A stretch of 25,279 bases of DNA. Source: Hondaea fermentalgiana (taxonomy: Eukaryota; Sar; Bigyra; Thraustochytrida; Thraustochytriidae). The position numbers and the translations under genes are program-made. The notes under the pieces are model-generated. The model was not told the origin of the DNA. It saw only the letters and a list, made by a program, of their open reading frames with translations, and ran no database searches. Shown piece by piece: positions 1 to 9,100 of the stretch; within the stretch, counting starts at the first letter, position 1; each line of letters begins with the position of its first letter. Location: assembly GCA_014084085.1 (NCBI GenBank), contig NPFB01000038.1:170352-195630 (forward strand), read 5' to 3'.

Positions 1-1
1 T

Positions 2-3000
2 TTAGGCAGAGAAGAGGCCCCACTCCATGGCGCACTCCTCCTCAAACTCGGTCATGTCGTCCTCCTCCTTGATCTTCTTCTTGAGGGCCTTGATCATCTT
101 CTTCTTGTCCTTGGCGTTGACATCGCTGGGAGTGCGCTTCTTCTCGATCTTGTTACCGGAAGCATCGACCTGCTCCTCCTCGGCCGCGAGCTCGAGAGCC
201 TCGGCGGCGTAGGCGGCCCAGTCGGCATCACCCTTGATGTCGCAGCGGTGGTTGGCGACGACCCAGGTCTCGCGAGTGGTCACATCAGCAAACTCCTGGT
301 TGTGCGTAATGAGGAGCACACCACCCTCGAAGTTGTTGATGGCGGTGGCGAGGGCACCAAGGGCCTCGCGATCGAGGTAGTTGGTGGGCTCATCGAGAAT
401 GATGAGATGGGGCTGATCCCACATGGCGGCGGCGAGCACGACCTTGACCTTTTGGCCACCCGAGAGGGAGCGGATGCGGTTGTGCGTACCGAGCTCACGG
501 TCGAGACCGACGTCCTCGAGATGCTTCTCGACGTTGGCCTGCGAGAGGACACGCTGGAAGGCACCCTCGGCGGCGGCCTTGCGGCGATCGACCTCGTCGA
601 GGAGCTTCTTGAAGCCAAGGTCCTCGAGCTTGTCGCGGGGGAACCAGGTGTTCATGTCTTGGGACTTGCCAACCCACTTGACCTCGTACTCGAGGGTCTT
701 GCCGTTCTTGCGGCGCGAGAGAATGCGGTCGACGACGCGCTTCTCCTTGATGGTCTTGCCGTCCTCGGTCTCGACGTTGACGGTCATGGGCTCCTTCATC
801 TTGGCGGCCTCCTCGTCGGAGATCTTGACGGTCTCCTTGCGAAGAGCCTCCTTATCCTCACCACCCTGGTAGCGCCACTGAATGTACTCGTTGGCGGTCT
901 TGTCGAGATGCTGCTCGATGTGGTGGAAGGCATGCTGGGCGACGTACGCGAACTTGCAGTTCGGGTGCTTGAAGACGGTTCCGTGCGAGGCCTTGAACTC
1001 GCCGGTAAGGAGCTTGATCATGGTGGACTTGCCAGCACCGTTGGCACCGACGCAGGCAATGCGCGAGGCCATCGAGACACGGACGTTGATGTGCTCGAGC
1101 TGGGGCTTCTCGCAACCCGGGTAGGTGAACGAGACGTCAGTCATGGACATGATGGGGCGACCCTTGGACTTGACACCGTCGAGAGGACCAGGCTTGGGGA
1201 ACTTGAAGGCCAGCTTGGAGGCGGTAAGATCGTAGTAAGCCTTGGCCTCGGGGAAGCGCTCGACGAACTTGGACAGGTTGCCCTTGTAGTTGTTGAGCTT
1301 GAGGGTGTCAAAGTGGATAATGTGGGTGGCGACGTTGTCGAGGAACTTGGTGTCATGCGAGACAATGAGCGAGGTCACGTTCTTGCAGGGTTCGCCCATG
1401 AGGTAGTCGACGACCCACTGGACGTTGAGCACGTCCAAGTGGTTGGTGGGTTCATCCATGAGGAGGATATCGGCCTTACGGAGCATGGCCACGGTAAGAG
1501 CGAGCTTCATGCGCTGACCACCAGAGAAGCTGGTGATCGGGTCGTTGAGGCGGCCCTCAAAGCCGGACTCGACGAGCGCGGCGGCGATCTCCTCCTCGGC
1601 GAGCTTCATCTCCTCCTGCACGGCATCCTTGGCGAACTCGATGATGGTCATGCGCGCCTTGCGGGCGGGGATGTCGGTCTGCACAAAGATGGTCTTGAGG
1701 CGGTCGACGGGGAAGCCCTCGACCTGACCGTTGGCGATCGAGGTAAGAAGAGTGGTCTTACCAGCGCTCTTGGCAGCCACGATACCGTAGCGCATACCGC
1801 GCTTGAGGTAGAGGCGGGCGTTGTTGAGAAGAATACGCGAACCGTAGGCGAGCGAGAAGCGGCAATCGCACAGCTGCTCGAGGGCGGCATCCTCCTCGTC
1901 CTCCTCAAAGTTCTCCTCGGCACCACCCTTGGCGGCGGCCTCACCGGAAAGCATTTGCTGGCGGATCTCGAGGGCGACGGGCTCGCAGTCGGCCTTCTTG
2001 TTCTTGCCGTTGGGCATGAGGACCTTGACAACGGGGACGAGGGTCTCCTTGTAGTCGTCGGCGTCAGCGTCCGTGGTGGAGAGGAGCTGGGCGCAGCGAG
2101 CGAGGAACTTGAACGAGACCTCCTTGGCGTCGTCGCCAGAGACAGAGCCCTCGAACTTTTCGACGACCTTCTTGCAGGCAGCCTCGACCTTGTCGATGGG
2201 GGCGGCCTCGAGGGCCTTGATACCACTGCCGCGCTTGGCAATGTCCTGGAGGGCCTGGTGGGCGGCGGCGCAGCGCGAGCGGCACTCGGGGTCAGCGACC
2301 TCCTCGGAGGCCTTGGCGAGAGCCGGCTCGAGCACGGGCATGAAAGTGGCCACGTGCTGGGCGTTGTCGACGAGCTTGGCAAGGTTCTCGGTAATGACGG
2401 CGCACTTGCGCTTGACGGCGGTCTTCTTCTCGCGGAAGCCGCGCTCGAGGAGCGGCACGGTGATGCTCAGGGCCGAGGCATCGACGGACTGCACAAAGGT
2501 GGTGGCGGCGAGGGTGTGAACGCACTCCTCGACCTCCTCGGGGCGCGCGATGGCGCTGACGAGGGCCGGCACGAAGGGCTGGATATCGTTGTTGCTGATG
2601 GACTTGCAGCAAGCCTCGAGGGACTTGGCGGCCTGCTCCTTGACCTGCTTCTTCGAGTCCCACATGAGGGCCGAGAGGGCAGGGACGAGGTCGACCATGC
2701 GGCTGGCGATGAAGTCAGGGCCGACCTCGGTGAAGGCGGCGAGAAGCTCCATGCAGAGCACCTTGACCTGCCACTTGGGGGATTCCTGGGCCTCCTTGAG
2801 GAGGTGGTCGAAGATCATGGCGACAGGGGCCGGGGTCATGGCCTTGACGACGGCCTTGGCGTTCTTGCTGGCGGCCTTGCGGAGGTCCGAGGACTTCTTG
2901 TCACCGGCCTGGTCGATGACGGCGTCCAGGCGGGGGAGGAGGAAGGGGAGGGCGGCGCCCTTGACCTTCTTGCTGAGGGCGCCAAAGAGGAGCACGCCAC

Positions 3001-3187
3001 CCTCACGGGCAATGGCATTCTCCTGGTCGCCGAGAGCGGCGTCGAGTGTCTTGAGGAGACCCTCACTGCCGACGAGGCTCTCGACGCCGGCCTCCTTGAC
3101 CTCGGCGGCGAGCTGGTCGGCGACCTCCTTGAGCGCCTCGTTGGACTCAGCCTTGAGCAGCTTCTGGCACAGTTCCTGCGACACCAT
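2..3187 (-). CDS. TEF3: Translation elongation factor 3 (eEF3), ABC-F type ATPase
   Basis: eEF3 is a cytosolic ribosome-bound ATPase that helps release deacylated tRNA from the E site during elongation. The 1061-residue product is close to the fungal length (about 1044). Visible order: HEAT-repeat region (about 1-320), linker, first ABC cassette (Walker A near 470-479, signature SGGQ near 553, Walker B LLMDEPTNHLD near 575-585), second ABC cassette (Walker A GANGAGKST near 713-722, SGGQK near 908, LDEPTNYLD near 930-939), a chromodomain-like insert in cassette 2 (about 817-868), and a charged Lys/Glu tail. The insert inside cassette 2 separates eEF3 from other ABC-F proteins. The first Walker A is degenerate (AAKSAGKTT). 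The start is the first ATG, in context AAGATGG, directly preceded by CAAG repeats. Stop TAA at 2-4, so the gene is complete. Codons strongly favour C or G at the third position, as expected for high expression. Confidence 0.97.
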   Translation of the reverse strand: MVSQELCQKLLKAESNEALKEVADQLAAEVKEAGVESLVGSEGLLKTLDAALGDQENAIAREGGVLLFGALSKKVKGAALPFLLPRLDAVIDQAGDKKSSDLRKAASKNAKAVVKAMTPAPVAMIFDHLLKEAQESPKWQVKVLCMELLAAFTEVGPDFIASRMVDLVPALSALMWDSKKQVKEQAAKSLEACCKSISNNDIQPFVPALVSAIARPEEVEECVHTLAATTFVQSVDASALSITVPLLERGFREKKTAVKRKCAVITENLAKLVDNAQHVATFMPVLEPALAKASEEVADPECRSRCAAAHQALQDIAKRGSGIKALEAAPIDKVEAACKKVVEKFEGSVSGDDAKEVSFKFLARCAQLLSTTDADADDYKETLVPVVKVLMPNGKNKKADCEPVALEIRQQMLSGEAAAKGGAEENFEEDEEDAALEQLCDCRFSLAYGSRILLNNARLYLKRGMRYGIVAAKSAGKTTLLTSIANGQVEGFPVDRLKTIFVQTDIPARKARMTIIEFAKDAVQEEMKLAEEEIAAALVESGFEGRLNDPITSFSGGQRMKLALTVAMLRKADILLMDEPTNHLDVLNVQWVVDYLMGEPCKNVTSLIVSHDTKFLDNVATHIIHFDTLKLNNYKGNLSKFVERFPEAKAYYDLTASKLAFKFPKPGPLDGVKSKGRPIMSMTDVSFTYPGCEKPQLEHINVRVSMASRIACVGANGAGKSTMIKLLTGEFKASHGTVFKHPNCKFAYVAQHAFHHIEQHLDKTANEYIQWRYQGGEDKEALRKETVKISDEEAAKMKEPMTVNVETEDGKTIKEKRVVDRILSRRKNGKTLEYEVKWVGKSQDMNTWFPRDKLEDLGFKKLLDEVDRRKAAAEGAFQRVLSQANVEKHLEDVGLDRELGTHNRIRSLSGGQKVKVVLAAAMWDQPHLIILDEPTNYLDREALGALATAINNFEGGVLLITHNQEFADVTTRETWVVANHRCDIKGDADWAAYAAEALELAAEEEQVDASGNKIEKKRTPSDVNAKDKKKMIKALKKKIKEEDDMTEFEEECAMEWGLFSA

Positions 3188-3344
3188 CTTGCTTGACTTG
3201 CTTGCTTGTCTTCTTGCGACGGACTACTTTGCTACCGGTCGGTGTCTTTCTTCTTCGCGAGCGTCTGCAGAGGCTCCTAGCGAGCGTCGAGCAGGCGGTG
3301 CTTGTTTGCTTGCTTGCTTGTTTGCGTGCGTGCTTGCTTGCGTG
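3188..3344 (-). repeat. CAAG-type tetranucleotide repeats in the eEF3 leader/promoter
   Basis: On the sense strand of eEF3 the bases just before the ATG are runs of CAAG (3188-3210). A second, longer block of eleven tetramers (CTTG, TTTG or CGTG on the plus strand) spans 3301-3344. The first block must lie in the 5' untranslated leader because it abuts the start codon. Whether the second is transcribed cannot be told from sequence. Confidence 0.8.
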
Positions 3345-3402
3345 CACGGGCGCTTCTGGGTTTCGGGTTTGCTGCCGCCGCCTCGGAACTGCCGCCGCCG
3401 CG

Positions 3403-3466
3403 CCTTTCTTTTTCTTTTTCTTTTTCTTTTCCTTTTCCTTTTTCTTTTCCTTTTCTTTTCTTTTTC
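3403..3466. repeat. 64-bp pure polypyrimidine/polypurine tract
   Basis: An unbroken run of C and T built from imperfect CTTTTT/CCTTTT units on the plus strand, so purine-only on the eEF3 sense strand. It lies about 215-280 bp upstream of the eEF3 ATG and probably belongs to its promoter or distal leader. Near-mirror symmetry makes triplex (H-DNA) formation conceivable. This is a simple-sequence repeat with no coding potential. Confidence 0.85.
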
Positions 3467-4020
3467 ACGGCAGCCTCACTGGCAGTGTGACCAGTGAGAG
3501 AGCGAAGGGGCGAGAAGGAGATTCGAAACATGAAAGAAGAAGGGACTGGCCGCCCCCCCCCACCCCCACCGGCCACCGCCTCCGCCTCCCGAAGCCGCAG
3601 CAGCAGCTGCCGCACGCACCGCCGCGCTGCACAAACGCGCCTCGCCTCGCGCCGCCCCGCGCGGCCGGTTTGCGGCTCCTCGCCCAGCCCAGTTCGGGCC
3701 CCAGCTTGGGCGCGCGCGGGAGGAAGACCTGGTCGCCTCGTTGGTGCAGCGCGGTGTTTCGAAAAAAAATTCAATTTTCTTTTTCTCAAAAAACTTTTTC
3801 TATAAAAAGAAAAGAAAAGAAAGAAAGTCAACCGTCGCATAGAACAGTCTAGACGCCAGCTAGCGGATTCTCCGAAACCCCGCGCAGGCGGCGCGTTCAG
3901 CGCAGGCGCGGCGGTCCTGCGGGGCGCCGGAACGGGTGGCCAGCGGAGGCGGGACGTACGTCGGGCGTCCCCCTTCGGGGCCGAGGATATCCTGGGTTCC
4001 GTGCGCCAGGTGCGGCGAGG

Positions 4021-4054
4021 ACGAGGATAAGACGGAGGAACGAGGATAAGACGG
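4021..4054. repeat. Direct repeat, two 15-bp copies
   Basis: The 15-mer ACGAGGATAAGACGG occurs at 4021-4035 and again at 4040-4054, separated by four bases, and the match is exact. No associated gene or element is visible. Confidence 0.85.
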
Positions 4055-4476
4055 CGCGCGGCGGGGGCGCGGAGACTTTTCCTGGGGAGAGCCGGAGGCG
4101 ACGAGACGACGCGACGAAGTGAAGGAGAAAAGGTAAAGAGCGCAAACGTTTAATTTGAAACCTGCCACGTTCTGCATTTTGAACGGCGCCGCCGCGTGCC
4201 GCACCGCGTCGCACCGCGTGCGATCGCCGACGCCGCGCGCGGCCGCTGCGACGGCGGCTGAGCGTATACGGCTCGAGTCGAGTCCGCCGGCTGCAGCCTG
4301 CAGCGGCCTGCGACGCAGTGACGCGAGGGTCCCGGGCTGGTGTCCTGTCTTCCAAGCTACTGCTGCGAAGCCGTCAGCGCCGCGAAAAGTCTTCGGCCGT
4401 GCCGTGCGCCGTGCGAGTCGTGCGATCAGCACAGCCCGCTCGTTGCAGCTGCAGCTGCGGCTGCTCGCAGGTCGGT

Positions 4477-4500
4477 CGCCGCCGCCGCCGCCGCCGCCGC
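4477..4500. repeat. GCC trinucleotide microsatellite
   Basis: Eight uninterrupted GCC units inside the GC-rich non-coding stretch, with a GCGCGC extension on the 3' side. Confidence 0.85.
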
Positions 4501-4536
4501 GCGCGAGCTCGAGAGAAGCTTGCGAATTCAAAAAAG

Positions 4537-4561
4537 CCTCCCTCCCTCCCTCCCTCCCTCC
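4537..4561. repeat. CCTC tetranucleotide microsatellite
   Basis: About six copies of CCTC following a short A-run. All-pyrimidine on the plus strand. Confidence 0.85.
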
Positions 4562-5228
4562 GCGGGGCGCTGACGCGCCGCGAACTCCGTCTCTCGCGGC
4601 ATCGACCGCTGCCCCTCCCTCGGTCCTGGCCGGTGCGGCTGCCTGCTGCGGTCGGTCAGTCTGCGCGCGTCGCAGGCGTCGCAGGCGCCGGTCTCACGGT
4701 CAGTGCGGTTGGTCCTCGTGTCGCTGCTGGCCGCAGCTGCCGCTGCCGCGTGCCTGTTCAACGCGCTCGCGCCAGCCGCCGGCCAGTCAGGCCCCCTCGC
4801 CAAACCGACCTCGCGCCGCCAGCCTCCGCGCGCCCGTCGGTTCCGCGCCGGCCGCGCGGAGCTTCGCGGCTCAGCTGCGGCACGGCGCGAGGGTCTCTCG
4901 CTCTCGATGGCCGTGTCGGCAACCTATAAACCAAACGTGCGCACAGAGCGGAGACAGAGCTGCAGCAGCGGCAGCCTGATCCCATCTCCATGCCGCGCCG
5001 CGCTCGCGTCAGCGCCGCCGAGATTTCCCGGCGGCCTCTCCGGGGTTTCCCTGCGGCTGCGGCCACTCGTCCCCCCTTTCCCTCGGGAAAGGAGAAGTTC
5101 CTCGCGGCGACGGCGAGCGGCTGCGGCTCATTCCTGTCCTCGCCTCGAGCGGCAGCGGACCAGGACTCGACGCCGCGTCGCGCGTGCGTGCAAGGCGACG
5201 CCGGCGAGCGACGCGGCGCGCCGGAGCG

Positions 5229-5254
5229 GCTCGCTCGCTCGCTTGCTTGCTTGC
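5229..5254. repeat. GCTC/GCTT tetranucleotide microsatellite
   Basis: Three GCTC units run directly into three GCTT units, followed by TGTTGC-like degenerate units to about 5275. The same GCTN unit family recurs near 3301, 17114 and 24826. Confidence 0.85.
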
Positions 5255-5558
5255 TGTTGCTTTGTTGCTGTTGCCGCTGGTGGTTGCCATGGTTGATGCG
5301 AAAGAGGGACGATTTCGCCTGCACTGCTCGCCCCTTCCTCCCACGGGGCCGCGCGCAAGTACCAGGATGCGGCTGTTCGTGCACGCGAGGAAGAAGCAGC
5401 GCAGCCTCAGCAGCTGCAGCGTCGCACGCGCGGCAGCCTCTGCACTGCTGCAGCTGACGCACGCACGCGCCGCCGCAGCAAGCTGCTGAAGCACGCGCGG
5501 TAGCGACGAAGGCGCCGCGGTGCACTTGTGCTGGCGGCGGTGGCAGCGGCGGTGCGGC

Positions 5559-5585
5559 TGCTGCCAGTGCTGCCAGTGCTGCCAG
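5559..5585. repeat. Three tandem copies of TGCTGCCAG
   Basis: Three exact 9-bp units in tandem, in a stretch with no supportable gene. Confidence 0.85.
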
Positions 5586-6170
5586 TTGGGCAGGTAGGTA
5601 GTGGGAGGGAGGGGCGAGGTGTGTTTTGGGTGGACGATGGCGTGCACTTGCAGCACGAGCACGGCAGCGTGCACGCCTTGCCGTCGAGCACGTTCAACGG
5701 CCGGAAGTGACGAAGGTGAGCGCGCGAAGGCCCGCGGCAGCCGGCCGGCCGGCCGCAAAGCCGCCGTGAACTGGACGCGCTTTTTGTTTTCGTCCTCAGA
5801 GGGAAGAGCCAGATGCAGCAGGTGCAGGCGGTGGATGTGTGCGGCCGGTGTTCATGGCAACGATTGAGAAGAAAAGAAAAGAAAAAAAAGAATGGACAAG
5901 AAAAGCCAGAAGAAAAGAGCGGGAAAAAAAAAGGAAAGAAAGAAAACAGGAGCACATTTGGAAAAGCCAGTCAGACAGACGTTGACGGTTTCGTACGAAA
6001 GCACCAGTATACCACGGAACTCGTCGAAAAATGAAGGCAACGCTTAAAACCAACGCTCGTGAAGAAAAAACAACCAAGAAAAAAGCCAAGCACTCACACA
6101 CAAGAGAGGGAAAAGAACAAACGCCCGGTGGACGTTGCGGTTGCTGTGCTTCGATTTACGGTTTCGCATC

Positions 6171-9100
6171 CTATATTGCAGAGGACGGAGTCGAGCTGTT
6201 GACTTCATTGTTGGCAGCAGCGGTTTCGGCTGCCGCGGGACCCGACGCGCTGCGCTGCTCGCCAAGCTTGAGCGTCTCGTAAAGCTCCCAGCAGTGGTCA
6301 AACTTGGGCCCCTCCCAAAATACACGAAAGCAATCGGGCTGCTTGCAACGATAGAATTCCGTGACAGAGTCTAGAATGTCGTCTGGCACGCGGTCCACCG
6401 ATACATGGCCCTCCTTCTTGAGCCGAGCAACCTCCTCGCGATCAATGCGGTCAAAACCAAGACCATTGCACATCATACAACGCGTTAAAAAGCTCCCGGC
6501 GTCAAGCTTGATAGCGAGGCGTTTGCAAACCTCATCAAATTGTGCATACCTGTTGGAGAAGTTGTCCAGCAGAACCACATCATCCTCCCGGTACATCTCC
6601 GCGACCTTGCGGTCAGTCGTGAGGAAAACGCGCTGCTCCGCGCGCGCCGCTGCGAGAGCAAGCTTCAGCTCCTTGGTGCGCAAAAGTGACTGCGCGCGCT
6701 TTCGCGCCGTCTGTTCCTTCGTTGGTACCTTTGCGGCCTGCGAGTTAGCCACGGAAGCAGCCAAGAGCTCTTCAACGCCTGGCACCTCCTGTACCTTGGT
6801 ACAATCAAGACCCACCATGCGCATTATCTTGCCAAGACGTCCCAGCATGTTGTCTACCAGAAATTTGGTCTCCAGCGCAGAGATAGGACGCAATGTTGGC
6901 TGCTGGGTCACAGCTTTGCTCGACACACCTGCCACACTCGTCCTCGCATCGCCGCAGATTTTAAGCAGAGTGTTCACGCTATCGTAGCGAGCAATGCGTT
7001 CCAGCGAACCGAGACCCGCATACACCGGGCCAGACACCTCTTTGACGGCACTGTCACAGAGAACTTGGAATCGGGGTGTTACCGCAGAGACAGGACCCAA
7101 ACCGCCACCTGGGAGCCCGAAACAACGCTGACATTCATCTCCTGAAGCGCGGCGGACCATTGTTTGCGCCCACGCAGCAAGCTGGCCCTCTTTCACGCTC
7201 GAGTCGCCCCGGACGAGCACCATCACAGGCTTCCAGCTCTTAGCGCCCTCATGTACCATGTACGCCATTGACTTGAGCACCTGCGCCTCACCGACACCCA
7301 ACGCTTCGGCAACTTTCTTGACAGCCACCATCGGTGCCGCAAGCTTGATGACTCTTACTTCGCCCCCTTCAACCTTGTTGCTGCTCTCCAAGGAATCGAC
7401 AAAGCGAATGCCATACTGCTCGCACCGGCGTCGCATTTCTGCCTCAGCACTCTTAAACAGGTCCATCTCTTCAAGACCCTTGGCCACCGCCGCCATTTGC
7501 GACGCACCGTGCTGTCTCATTCCATCCCGTGATCGAACAGCTTGATGATCGAGCCGTGTGAGCAGTTTACTTGGAATTCCTTGCAAAGGCGGGAAAACCG
7601 CATCCGCGATCTGTGTCAGTACATAGGCATCTAGAGCCGCGTAGTGCATCTGACCCGCACGCAACGGTCTCGCCTCCCAATTGCTGAGCTGCTCCAACTT
7701 GGACAGCTTCTTTCCGAGGACTTGTAAGACCACGTCCTTGAGCCCGCGCGACACCTTGCGACAATACGAGGCAGCCCACTGACCCGATCCCTCCTCTCGG
7801 ACGGAAACGTGCGCGAAATCCAACAGTGAATAAATGGCCTGCCAACATGTATGCCCCGGATATGATTTGGTAAGCACATCAATGTCGGATGAGAATCCAT
7901 ACGCCACCTTGACTACATCTTCACGACGAAACAGCCGTTGCAAAGCATTGCAAAGGAGCTGGCGAGACGAGCTGGAACCATGCGTGCCCATCGTTGTCTT
8001 CTTTTTGTTTGCTGCGTCCATAAGCCACAGCAAATCAAGGAGGAAAATGCGTTCGCGGCTTGAAAGTTGCAAGACACTTGCTAGGTTGCGTCCACTCTTG
8101 AGACTTGCTTTCCACTCCCCGTCCATGCCGACAATATCTGAAGCACCGAGACCATCGAGCCATGCGCAAGCCATATTAGCGCTCGCATCCGTGCAGACAA
8201 AGACGATCGATGCTTCGATCTCATGCGGCAGACGTAAATAAGTTTGCTGCCGCTCTTGTTCGATTTGTTTCACGGTCTCTTGGTCAATGCGTAGGAATTC
8301 TGGCGTATTGCGCGCCAATTGGAGCCGATCCGCGAGGTGCTGCGCCAGCCAATGCTCGCCTTGATCGACGAGCAGGCCCGTGACGAACGCCGTCAGCTTG
8401 GGGTCTCGATAATTCTCCAGGCGAAACAAGAGCTCAGCATGCTTGCCCTTTTCTGCGCATGTCTCGAGCGATCCGCGACGAAAGGCCTGCACCAGCTCAG
8501 GAAACTCTCTCTCCAGCCGATACTCCTTCATGCATCCATGGGCCTTCCACATATTCGGCGGTTTCATTGATAATGCCGTGCGAATAAAGACACGCGCAAG
8601 ATCCTTTGTCGAATCTGCAGCAACGAGTTTTGACATGAGCTGGAACCAGTGCAGCTCTACGCAGCAGCGAACAAGATCAGCCCCGTCGACCGGCCACGAG
8701 GCGTCACGCACCAGGTCAAATTGCACGATTAGCTCTGTGAGCTCTTTGACTGCGAATGAAGTCTCCCGCTCCCAGACATTCTTTTTCATTTCCGTGCGTC
8801 GCTCCATGAGCCGATAAAATCGTGCCACCGCACATGTTGCGGTCTCAGCCCCGGAAGCATGGCTCACCCGCACGCGATAGACTTGCATAATGCGTAATAC
8901 CGAAATGGCGCTCAGCGAGTCTCGAATACCTTCTGCGTCCTCTGCGATATAAACTTGACGGCGCCTCTCGAGGAGTCTGTCGCACAACGCCAACGCTCGT
9001 ACGCTCGCATTCTCGTCGAGTGTCTCTGCCCGTCCACTTGTCGCACGCTGCAAAGCGCGCGACATGGCATCCAAGCATACAAAGAGAAGTTCCTGAAACG

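Larger units (their letters stand above)
3467..6170. other. About 2.7 kb without a supportable gene (GC-rich, low-complexity)
   Basis: This stretch lies between the eEF3 upstream region and the 3' end of the exonuclease gene. Frames are open on both strands, but their products are Arg/Ala/Pro/Ser-rich, lack recognisable motifs, and several begin at non-ATG codons, which is typical of chance frames in GC-rich DNA. About 4180-5550 is extremely rich in G and C. TATA-like sequences occur at 3801 (TATAAAAA) and about 4923 (CTATAAACC), both on the plus strand with no credible gene behind them. Simple repeats are listed separately. About 5865-5945 is A-rich and purine-rich and probably close to the end of the exonuclease transcript. 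A non-coding RNA or a multi-exon gene cannot be excluded. Confidence 0.6.

Noticed and set aside
248..3196. 982-codon open frame antisense to eEF3
   Set aside because: It starts at GTG and its product is a repetitive Leu/Val/Gly/Glu/Asp string. It is the shadow of eEF3's extreme codon bias, which removes the codons that would give antisense stops.
5282..5296. GTTGCCATGGTTGA, resembling an RFX X-box of ciliary promoters
   Set aside because: The second half-site does not match, and it is far from the flagellar genes.
4155..5758. Several 150-270-codon open frames on both strands in the GC-rich stretch
   Set aside because: Arg/Ala/Ser/Pro-rich low-complexity products, mutually overlapping, often without an ATG start and with no motif.
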